Source of the DNA: an uncultured Oscillospiraceae bacterium
Lineage (GTDB): Bacteria > Bacillota > Clostridia > Oscillospirales > Acutalibacteraceae
Reading direction: 5' to 3'
Length of the DNA: 46,584 bases
Assembly: GCA_900547275.1 (NCBI GenBank)
Contig: URGA01000005.1
Location: 1-46,584, forward strand
Below the pieces are notes generated by a model, which was not told the origin of the DNA, made no database searches, and saw only the letters and a list, made by a program, of their open reading frames with translations. This document shows, piece by piece, positions 8,173 to 16,152 of the stretch. Within the stretch, counting starts at the first letter, position 1. Each line of letters opens with the position of its first letter. The position numbers and the translations under genes are program-made.

Positions 8173-9453
8173 ATGGAACCCACCGATTATGACAATCCGG
8201 GAATAATTATTCTGATAATTCTGCTTATCGGAATGTCGGCGCTGTTTTCATCGTCTGAAACGGCGTTTTCGTCGCTGAATAAGGTAAAATTCAAGGCGAT
8301 GTACCAGAACACCAAGAGCAGTAAGAAGGTTGACCGAGTGCTGGCTCTTGCCCAGGATTACGACATTGTGCTTTCAACTATTCTGATAGGCAACAACCTT
8401 GTAAATATTGCCTGTACTTCCGTGGCGACCCTTGTTTTTACCGGGCGCTTCGGCGGCGATTTGGGCACTACGCTTTCCACTGTGATAATGACCATCGTCA
8501 TTCTTATTTTCGGAGAGGTTACGCCGAAAACGATAGCGAAGGAAAAAGCGGAACGAATGGCGCTTTTGCTTTCGCCTTTCGTTAAGTTCTTTACGATAGT
8601 TTTTTACCCCGTCAATCTGTTTTTCCGCGGCTGGAAACTTATGCTCAACAAGATATTCGGCCTGGGCGGAACAGACACCGTTACCGAGGAAGAACTTAAA
8701 TCATATGTAAACGAGGCTCATACCGGCGGCGAGATAGACGACAACGAGAGCAAACTTATTCGTTCGTCCATTGAGTTTGACGATATTGAGGTGTGTGATA
8801 TTTTAACGCCCCGCGTTGACGTTGAGGCGGTGGACAAGTACGCCGCTTTCAGCGATATTGAAAAGGTGTTTAACAAGACGAATTACAGCAGACTTCCTGT
8901 TTATATCGGTGATATTGACCATATTGTGGGCGTTATCCACCACCGTGATTTTGAATCAGCCTGCCGGCGAAATCTTAAATCGCTGAGAACGGTTATGAAA
9001 CCTGTTCCCACCGTTAGCCCTGATTCTAAGATAAGCAAGGTGCTTCGTATTCTTCAGAAAAACAAGACGCATCTTGCCGTTGTTGTAGACGAGTTCGGCG
9101 GTACAGAAGGTATCGTTACTCTTGAGGATATTCTTGAGGAACTTGTTGGCGAGATCTGGGACGAGCACGACGAGGTAGAGCTTGATATTGAGAAGGTGGA
9201 TGACGGCGTTTACCTTGTTGACGGCAGCGCCGGTCTTGATCGGTTTTATAGATTTTTTGAAATAGATGAAGAAAACGACCAGGTTTCAACAGTAAACGGC
9301 TGGGTTATGCAGAAACTTGACAATATTCCCAAGGCGGGAGATCATTTTGTAAGCAATTCCCTTGACGTTACGGTAGAGAGTGTTGACGGAATGAGAGCGG
9401 ACAAGATAAGAGTTGTTCAGCTTGAGCCGCCGGAAGAAGACACGGAAGAATGA
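8173..9453 (+). CDS. CNNM/CBS-pair membrane protein (hemolysin C / CorC family)
   Basis: The 426-residue protein has the standard three-part layout. An N-terminal CNNM (DUF21) membrane domain with about four hydrophobic segments occupies residues 1-170 and carries the SALFSSSETAFSSLNK motif. A CBS pair follows (about 200-330, with LTPRVDVEAVD and VVDEFGGTEGIVTLEDILEELVGEI), then a C-terminal CorC_HlyC domain (about 345-420). Family members are linked to magnesium or cobalt efflux and sodium-dependent Mg export. The hemolysin label is historical and not evidence of toxicity. GGAG sits six bases before the ATG. It probably leads a unit with pth and mfd, since no terminator separates them. Confidence 0.9.
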   Translation: MEPTDYDNPGIIILIILLIGMSALFSSSETAFSSLNKVKFKAMYQNTKSSKKVDRVLALAQDYDIVLSTILIGNNLVNIACTSVATLVFTGRFGGDLGTTLSTVIMTIVILIFGEVTPKTIAKEKAERMALLLSPFVKFFTIVFYPVNLFFRGWKLMLNKIFGLGGTDTVTEEELKSYVNEAHTGGEIDDNESKLIRSSIEFDDIEVCDILTPRVDVEAVDKYAAFSDIEKVFNKTNYSRLPVYIGDIDHIVGVIHHRDFESACRRNLKSLRTVMKPVPTVSPDSKISKVLRILQKNKTHLAVVVDEFGGTEGIVTLEDILEELVGEIWDEHDEVELDIEKVDDGVYLVDGSAGLDRFYRFFEIDEENDQVSTVNGWVMQKLDNIPKAGDHFVSNSLDVTVESVDGMRADKIRVVQLEPPEEDTEE

Positions 9454-9474
9454 AGCACTGAAACGGAGCATAAA

Positions 9475-10080
9475 ATGTTATTTGGAAAGAAAAAGGAGTT
9501 CAAATCCTCCGGATATGAATTTATAATTGCCGGTCTCGGCAATCCCGGCGCAAAATATGAGATGACGCGTCATAACGCAGGCTTTCTCGCAATGGATTTG
9601 CTGGCGATAAATGAAAATGTCAACATAAAAAAACTGAAATTTCATTCCCTTGTTGGGGATCTTATCGTTGACGGTCATAAATGTCTGCTGATGAAACCCC
9701 AGACAATGATGAACCTAAGCGGAGACGCTGTGGGAGAAGCGGCGGCGTTTTATAAAATTCCGCCTGAAAACGTTATTGTTTTGTGCGATGATATAAACCT
9801 TGACGTAGGCAAAACGCGAATCCGCAGAAAAGGAAGCGCCGGCGGTCACAACGGACTTAAAAGCATTATCGCCCGTCTGGGAAGCGAAGCGTTTCCGAGA
9901 GTAAAGATAGGCGTAGGTAAAAAGCCGTCCGCGGATTACGACCTTGCCAACTGGGTTTTGGGGCACTTTCCAAGTCAGGAAGAGGACGCTCTGAAATCGG
10001 CTCTTGAAAATGCCGGTAACGCGGCAAAACTTATCGTTAAGGGCAAAACCGACGAAGCGATGAATAAATTTAACTCATAA
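9475..10080 (+). CDS. pth: Peptidyl-tRNA hydrolase
   Basis: Pth releases tRNA from peptidyl-tRNA that drops off stalled ribosomes. At 201 residues it is the bacterial Pth1 type with an extra N-terminal stretch of about 16 residues before GLGNPGAKYEMTRHNAG. The catalytic His is in RHNAG, with KPQTMMNLSG, CDDINLDVG and GSAGGHNGLKSI as the other conserved blocks. It starts 21 bases after the CNNM gene and is followed 35 bases later by mfd; the pth-mfd pair is widely conserved in Firmicutes. An internal start near the GLGNPG block has no better ribosome-binding site, so the long form is kept. Confidence 0.96.
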   Translation: MLFGKKKEFKSSGYEFIIAGLGNPGAKYEMTRHNAGFLAMDLLAINENVNIKKLKFHSLVGDLIVDGHKCLLMKPQTMMNLSGDAVGEAAAFYKIPPENVIVLCDDINLDVGKTRIRRKGSAGGHNGLKSIIARLGSEAFPRVKIGVGKKPSADYDLANWVLGHFPSQEEDALKSALENAGNAAKLIVKGKTDEAMNKFNS

Positions 10081-10115
10081 AAAAATAATAATATTAAGAA
10101 AGTAAGGATAAAAAT

Positions 10116-13100
10116 ATGTCTTGCTTTTTAAACGTACTGGAACAAAGCGAAGCCTTTGATAGCCTCAGCAGCGCCGTAACCTCCGGGGGAAAGCCTGTTG
10201 GGGCCGTTGGACTTTCTGAAGTCGGAAAGGCTCTGGCGATAAGTTCGCTTTGTGAAAAACAGAATAAAAGAGCGCTTGTTATTACTCCTGACGAAGCGTC
10301 AGCCGTAAAACTCTGCGAAAATCTCAACACTTTGATGGGCGGAGTTTTGCTTTATCCTGCAAGGGATTTTTCCTTCGTCCAGGTTGCGGGTATCAGCCAC
10401 GAATATGAGCAGATACGTCTGGGTGTGCTTTCACGCATGGCGGCTGGAGATTATAATGCGGTGGTCTGCTCCGTTCAGGCGGCGTGCCAAATGACGATGC
10501 CTCCAGAGGAACTGAAGAGCAGAACACACACCGTTTCGGTGGGCGATGAGATAGATATAAAGGAAATTGAGCAGGCTCTTGTTCAGGCGGGTTATACACG
10601 CTATGACCAGGTTGACGGCACAAGCCAGTTTGCCGTAAGAGGCGGCATTGTTGACGTTTTTCCGCCAGGTTCAAACCAGCCGGTACGACTTGAGTTTTGG
10701 GGCGACACGGTGGACACCATTTCTTCCTTTGACCTGTCTACCCAGCGCAGGAGCGGAAATCTGCAAAGTTTGAAGATAACTCCGTCGGCGGAGGTGCTTT
10801 TCTCTTCAAATGAAAAGGCGGCCAATGCAATCGACGACCTTGCAAAATCGCTGAAAGGGAAAGCGATAAAAGCGAGAGAGAGCCTTTATGACGACAGCGC
10901 GAAACTGAGGGAAGGCGTAAATATTACCTGCCGCGACAGATATCTTCCGCTGATTTATAAGTCAAACGGTATTTTCGATTACTGCGACGGTCTGCTTATC
11001 GCCTGCGATTCCTCCAGAGTTAAGGAAAAGTGCCAGAACGCTGAAAAGCTGATGCACGAGGATATAAAGTGGCTTCTTGAGGACGGAACACTTTGCAAAG
11101 GGCTTGATAAATTTACCGTTTCATTTTCAGAACTGACGGAGATTTACAGCGAAAAGAAAGCCGTTTATCTTGACTCAATGCCGAGAGGAAGTTTTGATAC
11201 TCCCGTGGCGCATCTTTCGTCCTTTACTGCCCAGACTATAGGTGTGTGGAGCGGAACTCTCGCTCAGCTTAAAGAGGAACTTTCGCCGCTGACGGAAAAA
11301 GGATATACCGTTTGCATTATGGCGGGCACGGAGCGAGCAGGAAAGGCGCTTGCCTATGACTTAAACGAAATGGGATTTTACTCCGTTTACTACGAGCAGC
11401 CGCCTTCTAAACTTCAAAAAGGCACTGTTTCCGTGCTGCCGGGCACTCTTTCCGGCGGTATTCAGATATCGGAAATAAAGTTTGCCTTGTTTACCCACGC
11501 GCGGTCGGGTCAGTTGTCAAAGAAGAAAAAGAAAGCCAGAAGCAAAGACGCTATTCATTCGCTTGACGAACTGAGCAAGGGCGATTATATTGTTCATAAC
11601 GTTCACGGTATCGGTATTTTTGAGGGCATTCATTCCCTTGAGATAAATAATGTAAAAAAAGATTATATTAAGATAAGTTACGCAAAGGGCGACACTCTTT
11701 ATGTGCCGGTAACTCAGCTTGATCTGGTATCAAAGTATATCGGACCGAAAGAGGATACCAGGGTGAAAGTTAACCGCCTGGGCTCGGGAGAGTGGCAGAA
11801 GACGAAGGCGAAAGTCCGTGCTTCCGTAAGAGATATGGCAAAGGAACTTATTGCTCTTTACGCCAAAAGAATGAGCACAAAGGGCTACGCTTTCAGCAAG
11901 GATACCGATCTTCAGCGTGATTTTGAACTTCGCTTCGCTTATGAGGAAACGGAGGACCAGCTTCGCAGTTCTGAGGAAATAAAGAGCGACATGGAGCGGG
12001 CAATCCCAATGGACCGCCTGCTTTGCGGAGACGTAGGTTTCGGCAAGACGGAGGTTGCTCTCAGAAGCGCGTTTAAGTGCATCGGCGACGGAAAGCAGTG
12101 CGCAATTCTTGTTCCCACAACTGTACTTGCAATGCAGCATTTCCAGACGGCGCTTAAACGAATGGAGCCGTTCCCCGTAAGAGTTGAGATGCTTTCACGA
12201 TTCGTTTCTCACGCAAAACAGAAGGAAGTGCTGGAGGATCTTGCGGCGGGTAAAGTGGATCTCTTGGTTGGTACTCACCGAATCATCAGCAAAGACATAA
12301 AATTTGCAGATTTGGGGCTTCTTATTGTAGATGAGGAACAGCGTTTCGGCGTTGCTCAGAAAGAAAAGCTGAAAGCGAAATTTCCGAAAGTTGACGTTTT
12401 GACCCTGTCTGCAACGCCTATTCCACGAACACTGAATATGGCGCTGAGCGGTATACGAGATATGAGCGTGCTTGAAGAAGCGCCGGGAGACCGCCACCCG
12501 GTCCAGACTTACGTTATGGAATACGACTTCGGCGTTCTTGTTGAGGCGATTGAAAAAGAACTTGCACGAGGCGGCCAGTGCTACTATCTTCACAATAATA
12601 TTGATACTATCGACCACGTTGCAGTTCAGATAAAGAAAGAAATTCCGTCAGCCCGTGTAGGCGTTGCCCACGGAAGAATGACCCAGGAACAGCTTTCAGA
12701 CGTTTGGCAGCAGCTCCTTGAAGCGGAAATAGACGTTCTCGTTTGCACAACTATTATTGAAACGGGTGTTGACGTGCCCAACGTGAACACTCTTATTATT
12801 GAAAACGCAGACAGAATGGGTCTTGCCCAGCTTCACCAGATAAGAGGACGTGTCGGCCGTTCCAGCCGCCGCGCATACGCTTACTTTACGTTCAGCAGAG
12901 GCAAGGAACTGTCGGATATTGCAACGAAGCGCCTTGAGGCGATACGAGAATACACGGAATTCGGCTCCGGATTTAAAATCGCAATGCGGGATTTGGAAAT
13001 ACGAGGCGCGGGTTCGCTTCTGGGCAGCCGCCAGCACGGCCACATGGAAGCGGTGGGATACGAAATGTATCTTAAACTGCTGGAGGACGCTGTTGCCGCC

Positions 13101-13580
13101 GAAAAGGGCGAGCGCAGGGAAGAGGACGAAGAGCGTGAATGCCTTATTGATCTTCCTGTTGACGCTAATATTCCCGAAACGTATATCATCAGCACGTCAC
13201 AGCGTATTTCAATGTACAAGCGCATTGCGGACATCCGCAGTGACGCAGACGCAAACGACGTTTATGACGAACTCACAGACAGGTTTGGAGTTCCGCCGGC
13301 GTCTGTTTACGGTCTTGTGGAAATCGCGCTTTTGAGAAACAGAGCACTTGCGCTTCAGATTTATGAAATTTCTCAAAAAGGCGGCGCGCTCAGGCTGTAT
13401 GTTAACGAGATACAGCCGAAAGTTATCGGCGCTCTTAATCTTGCGCTTTACGGCAGAGTAAGCCTGTCGGCAGGAAAAAGGCCGTATATTGCGGTAAAAC
13501 TTTTGCCTGACGAATCGGTGGTGGATACTGTCCGCTGTGCAATTGAAGCAATGGAAAAAACAGAAAAAGCAGATGAATAA
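10116..13580 (+). CDS. mfd: Transcription-repair coupling factor Mfd
   Basis: Mfd is a DNA translocase that pushes or removes RNA polymerase stalled at lesions and recruits UvrA. It has 1154 residues, full length for the family. Visible domains are a UvrB-homology region (about 30-330, with RGGIVDVFPPG), the RNA-polymerase-interacting CarD-like domain near 485-560 (LSKGDYIVHNVHGIGIFEG), the RecG-like translocase with Walker A GDVGFGKTE near 637 and motif II DEEQ near 738, motif VI in GRVGRSSRRAYAYF, and the C-terminal TRCF/D7 domain. The ribosome-binding site (AAGGA) is weak. Its stop codon sits at the foot of a stem that hides the next gene's ribosome-binding site. Confidence 0.97.
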   Translation: MSCFLNVLEQSEAFDSLSSAVTSGGKPVGAVGLSEVGKALAISSLCEKQNKRALVITPDEASAVKLCENLNTLMGGVLLYPARDFSFVQVAGISHEYEQIRLGVLSRMAAGDYNAVVCSVQAACQMTMPPEELKSRTHTVSVGDEIDIKEIEQALVQAGYTRYDQVDGTSQFAVRGGIVDVFPPGSNQPVRLEFWGDTVDTISSFDLSTQRRSGNLQSLKITPSAEVLFSSNEKAANAIDDLAKSLKGKAIKARESLYDDSAKLREGVNITCRDRYLPLIYKSNGIFDYCDGLLIACDSSRVKEKCQNAEKLMHEDIKWLLEDGTLCKGLDKFTVSFSELTEIYSEKKAVYLDSMPRGSFDTPVAHLSSFTAQTIGVWSGTLAQLKEELSPLTEKGYTVCIMAGTERAGKALAYDLNEMGFYSVYYEQPPSKLQKGTVSVLPGTLSGGIQISEIKFALFTHARSGQLSKKKKKARSKDAIHSLDELSKGDYIVHNVHGIGIFEGIHSLEINNVKKDYIKISYAKGDTLYVPVTQLDLVSKYIGPKEDTRVKVNRLGSGEWQKTKAKVRASVRDMAKELIALYAKRMSTKGYAFSKDTDLQRDFELRFAYEETEDQLRSSEEIKSDMERAIPMDRLLCGDVGFGKTEVALRSAFKCIGDGKQCAILVPTTVLAMQHFQTALKRMEPFPVRVEMLSRFVSHAKQKEVLEDLAAGKVDLLVGTHRIISKDIKFADLGLLIVDEEQRFGVAQKEKLKAKFPKVDVLTLSATPIPRTLNMALSGIRDMSVLEEAPGDRHPVQTYVMEYDFGVLVEAIEKELARGGQCYYLHNNIDTIDHVAVQIKKEIPSARVGVAHGRMTQEQLSDVWQQLLEAEIDVLVCTTIIETGVDVPNVNTLIIENADRMGLAQLHQIRGRVGRSSRRAYAYFTFSRGKELSDIATKRLEAIREYTEFGSGFKIAMRDLEIRGAGSLLGSRQHGHMEAVGYEMYLKLLEDAVAAEKGERREEDEERECLIDLPVDANIPETYIISTSQRISMYKRIADIRSDADANDVYDELTDRFGVPPASVYGLVEIALLRNRALALQIYEISQKGGALRLYVNEIQPKVIGALNLALYGRVSLSAGKRPYIAVKLLPDESVVDTVRCAIEAMEKTEKADE

Positions 13581-13585
13581 TAACA

Positions 13586-13617
13586 AACGCCTCGGCCCAT
13601 ACTATGACCGAGGTGTT
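13586..13617 (+). promoter_or_regulatory. Intercistronic stem-loop holding the M23 gene's Shine-Dalgarno
   Basis: AACGCCTCGG (13586-13595) pairs with CCGAGGTGTT (13608-13617) over ten positions, one a G-U wobble, with a 12-base loop. The only ribosome-binding site for the next gene, GAGGTG at 13610-13615, is inside the 3' arm. Ribosomes ending mfd at 13580 would overlap the 5' arm and could open it. Only four T follow the stem, so termination is less likely. Confidence 0.55.
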
Positions 13618-13622
13618 ATTTT

Positions 13623-14339
13623 ATGGCTGCATCAAATAAAGAGAGAAATGAAAACAAAAATCTGCGTGCGCTTTTTTCAATTATTTGCCTGTCAATAATT
13701 GCGCTGGGGCTTATCGTTTATTTTTCTACCCAGAGCGCTAAGGACAATTCCTCCGTCGGCGAGGCGACTTCTGTTACGGTGACAGAGACCACGGAGGTGG
13801 CCAACCGTGTTGAGGGCGTGACAGACACAACGGCTGCGAGCACAACGAAGAAAAAAGCCGAGTCCACCACAAAGAAAGAGACAACAACGGAAGCGGCAAC
13901 AATGCAGCAAACCGATACTAATATACCCTACAGGAGCTTTTATAAATATCCTATTGATGATGAAATCTCGGCAGGATATACAGAAGAACTTATCAAAAAC
14001 GAGACGATGGGCGATTACAGAGCTCACGCCGCCGTTGACTTCAAAGGCTCAAAGGGCGCAAAGGTAGTGGCGATAAACGACGGCCTCGTTTTGTCTGTTA
14101 CGAAAGACGCAATGCTGGGTACTGTTATTGAGATTGACCACGGCGGAAATCTCGTTGCTCAGTACTGCGGTATGGACGTTGTAAACGTTGCAGAGGGCGA
14201 CTATGTTACAATGGGCCAGAATATTGGCACCCTGGGCACTGTTCCCTTTGAAGCAAACGAGGAAGCCCATCTTCACTTTATTACCACTATGAACAAGGAA
14301 ACCGTAAATCCTCTTGAGGTTATGGGCAAAACACAGTAA
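13623..14339 (+). CDS. Membrane-anchored M23 (LytM) metallopeptidase, SpoIIQ-like
   Basis: The 238-residue protein has a short basic N-terminus, one transmembrane segment (about 16-35), a low-complexity Thr/Lys/Glu linker (about 48-95) and a C-terminal M23 domain exposed outside the membrane. The zinc and catalytic residues are present: H135 and D139 in HAAVD, and H216 and H218 in HLH. Size and layout match clostridial SpoIIQ, the forespore partner of SpoIIIAH in engulfment, some of which keep an active zinc site. A vegetative wall endopeptidase or regulator is the alternative. No sporulation promoter or partner gene is visible here, so the sporulation role is inferred. A strong terminator separates it from the phage-derived operon. 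Confidence 0.8.
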   Translation: MAASNKERNENKNLRALFSIICLSIIALGLIVYFSTQSAKDNSSVGEATSVTVTETTEVANRVEGVTDTTAASTTKKKAESTTKKETTTEAATMQQTDTNIPYRSFYKYPIDDEISAGYTEELIKNETMGDYRAHAAVDFKGSKGAKVVAINDGLVLSVTKDAMLGTVIEIDHGGNLVAQYCGMDVVNVAEGDYVTMGQNIGTLGTVPFEANEEAHLHFITTMNKETVNPLEVMGKTQ

Positions 14340-14360
14340 AACTTCATTCATTTCTCACTG

Positions 14361-14399
14361 TTCCGCAAACAGGCTTTGACCTGTTTGCGGAATTTTTTT
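14361..14399 (+). terminator. Strong Rho-independent terminator
   Basis: A perfect 13-base-pair stem, TTCCGCAAACAGG (14361-14373) with CCTGTTTGCGGAA (14380-14392), a 6-base loop, then seven T. It insulates the phage-derived operon from upstream transcription. Confidence 0.9.
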
Positions 14400-14512
14400 G
14401 TTATAGATAGAATTTTCAATAAAACAGGAAAAATAAATTTATTTTGCTGTTTTTTCGCTGAATTATAGAGCATTTCGTAAATAAAAGTGCGTTTTTCAAG
14501 GGTATTTACGGA

Positions 14513-14541
14513 GGGACTTTTCTTGGGGGCGGAAAAGTCCC
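14513..14541. repeat. Perfect inverted repeat upstream of the phage-derived operon
   Basis: GGGACTTTTC (14513-14522) and GAAAAGTCCC (14532-14541) are perfect 10-base arms around a 9-base centre. The repeat ends 10 bases before the GAGGTG site of the terminase small subunit. It may act as an operator or as a leader hairpin. I see no convincing sigma-A promoter between 14400 and 14512. Confidence 0.55.
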
Positions 14542-14562
14542 CCGAATGGATGAGGTGAAAAA

Positions 14563-14895
14563 ATGGCAAGAAAAAAGAAAACCATCAGAGACGAATATGC
14601 CGACGGTCTAAGACGCCTTGCGTTCGGCGAGATACGGGACGCCGTAAAACTGCTTTACGCCTGCGACGAGCAGATACTGGAAGAACTTGATACGCTCAAT
14701 CTTTATAACATCAGCGAAATCAAGAGACCTAAAGGCGGCGGCACGGAAATTAAATTTTTTGACAGGCTTAAAGCGCTGGAAAGACTGGGAGAACTTGATA
14801 AGGACACTTCGTCAGGAATGCCTGCGTTTTACGCTGCGTTGGAAGAAGGGGCAAAAAACGTTTGGGACGGTTCCCGAAAGGAAAATGAAATATGA
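14563..14895 (+). CDS. Phage terminase small subunit (putative)
   Basis: TerS recognises the DNA to be packaged and loads the large subunit. The 110-residue protein is highly charged, begins MARKKKTIRDEYADG, and ends with the GGTEIKFFDRLKALERLGEL helix seen in many Firmicutes phage small terminases (Terminase_2-like), which contributes to oligomerisation. The N-terminal helix-turn-helix expected in many TerS proteins is short or reduced (about 10-50). It overlaps the large subunit by four bases (ATGA). A GAGGTG site sits five bases before the ATG. The call rests on this C-terminal helix and the position; DNA-binding specificity is not predictable. Confidence 0.75.
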   Translation: MARKKKTIRDEYADGLRRLAFGEIRDAVKLLYACDEQILEELDTLNLYNISEIKRPKGGGTEIKFFDRLKALERLGELDKDTSSGMPAFYAALEEGAKNVWDGSRKENEI

Positions 14896-16148
14896 GCGGT
14901 TTTGTGCCCTTCTCCCACAAGCAGATGCAGGTTTTGACCTGGTGGTGCGCTTCTTCTCCCGAGAAAAGGAAAAACGGCATAATCTGTGACGGCGCTGTAA
15001 GAAGCGGAAAAACGCTGTGCATGAGCATCTCTTTTATCAGTTGGGCGTTTCACGCATTCAGTGACACTTCTTTCGCTCTTTGCGGAAAAACGGTCACTTC
15101 CCTGAGACGTAACGTGATAACGCCGCTGCTGCCCCAGCTTTCGCAGCTTGGCTTTTCCTGCGATTACAAGGTGAGCAGAAGTTTGATAGAGATAACTCGG
15201 GACGGCGTAACAAACCGCTTTTATCTTTTCGGCGGACGGGATGAATCCTCCGCTTCGCTAATCCAGGGAATGACGCTGGGTGGCGTTTTGCTTGACGAAG
15301 TGGCGCTGATGCCCCGTTCGTTTGTTGAGCAGGCGCTTGCCAGGTGCTCCCTTGAGGGGGCGACCTTCTGGTTTAACTGCAACCCGGAGCACCCGTATCA
15401 CTGGTTTTACAGAGAGTGGATACAAAAAGCGGCGCAGAAAAATATGCTTTATATCCATTTTAAGATGACCGATAATCCGTCGCTGTCAAATGCGGTTATC
15501 CGCAGATATAAAAATTTGTACAGCGGCGCGTTTTATCAGAGATTTGTGGAGGGAAGGTGGGTTGCCGCAGACGGTCTGGTTTACCCCATGTTTCGGACCG
15601 AGCGGCATATAAAAGAACTGAACGCTCCCGCCTCCGCCTGGTATCTCTCCTGCGATTACGGCACCGTAAATCCCTTTTCCCTCGGTCTTTGGGGGCGGGG
15701 CGACGACGGCTGGTACCGTGTTGCGGAGTATTACCATTCGGGCAGAGACACGGGTGTTCAGCTTACTGACGAGGAGTATTATGGCGAACTTTGCGCTCTC
15801 GCCGGCGATAGAAATATTGAGGCGCTGATAATTGACCCGTCGGCGGCAAGTTTTATTGAGACTGTACTTCGCCACGGCCGTTTTAGAGTGGTTAAGGCCG
15901 AAAACGACGTTGTAGCGGGTATCAACAGAGTTTGCCGTGCGCTAAAGGAAGGGGATATTTATTTTTCTGCTTCCTGCCGCGACACGATAAGGGAATTTTC
16001 GGTTTACCGCTGGGACGACAGTCTGCGCCGTGACGCTCCTAAAAAAGAAAACGATCACGCGATGGACGATATTCGCTATTTTGTGTCAACCGTTCTTTGC
16101 GGGGACACAGGCGATATGTTTTGTTCATTCGCAGTGGAAAGGAAGTGA
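14892..16148 (+). CDS. Phage terminase large subunit (packaging ATPase/nuclease)
   Basis: TerL pumps DNA into the procapsid through the portal and cuts it. The 418-residue protein resembles the PBSX/Terminase_3 type. Walker A is GAVRSGKT (about 34-41) and Walker B is GVLLDEVALMP (about 130-140). The C-terminal RNase-H-like nuclease retains all expected acidic patches: CDYGT (about 253), LIIDPSAA and HAMDDIRYF. Both activities therefore look intact, which matters because decayed prophages usually lose this gene. It overlaps terS by four bases and is followed within five bases by the portal gene. Confidence 0.93.
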   Translation: MSGFVPFSHKQMQVLTWWCASSPEKRKNGIICDGAVRSGKTLCMSISFISWAFHAFSDTSFALCGKTVTSLRRNVITPLLPQLSQLGFSCDYKVSRSLIEITRDGVTNRFYLFGGRDESSASLIQGMTLGGVLLDEVALMPRSFVEQALARCSLEGATFWFNCNPEHPYHWFYREWIQKAAQKNMLYIHFKMTDNPSLSNAVIRRYKNLYSGAFYQRFVEGRWVAADGLVYPMFRTERHIKELNAPASAWYLSCDYGTVNPFSLGLWGRGDDGWYRVAEYYHSGRDTGVQLTDEEYYGELCALAGDRNIEALIIDPSAASFIETVLRHGRFRVVKAENDVVAGINRVCRALKEGDIYFSASCRDTIREFSVYRWDDSLRRDAPKKENDHAMDDIRYFVSTVLCGDTGDMFCSFAVERK

Positions 16149-16152
16149 AAAA

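Noticed and set aside
8173..9453. Naming the CNNM/CBS protein a haemolysin
   Set aside because: The label comes from an old annotation of the family. The domains point to ion homeostasis and there is no toxin feature.
14424..14465. SigH-like boxes (ACAGGAAAA and GCTGAATTA) upstream of the terminase small subunit
   Set aside because: Each box fits the consensus, but they are 24 bases apart where about 11-12 are expected, so it is probably chance.
16030..16152. Longer N-terminus for the portal protein from an upstream ATG
   Set aside because: The extra 41 residues are read out of frame through the end of terL. The TTG at 16153 has a proper ribosome-binding site and gives a typical portal N-terminus.
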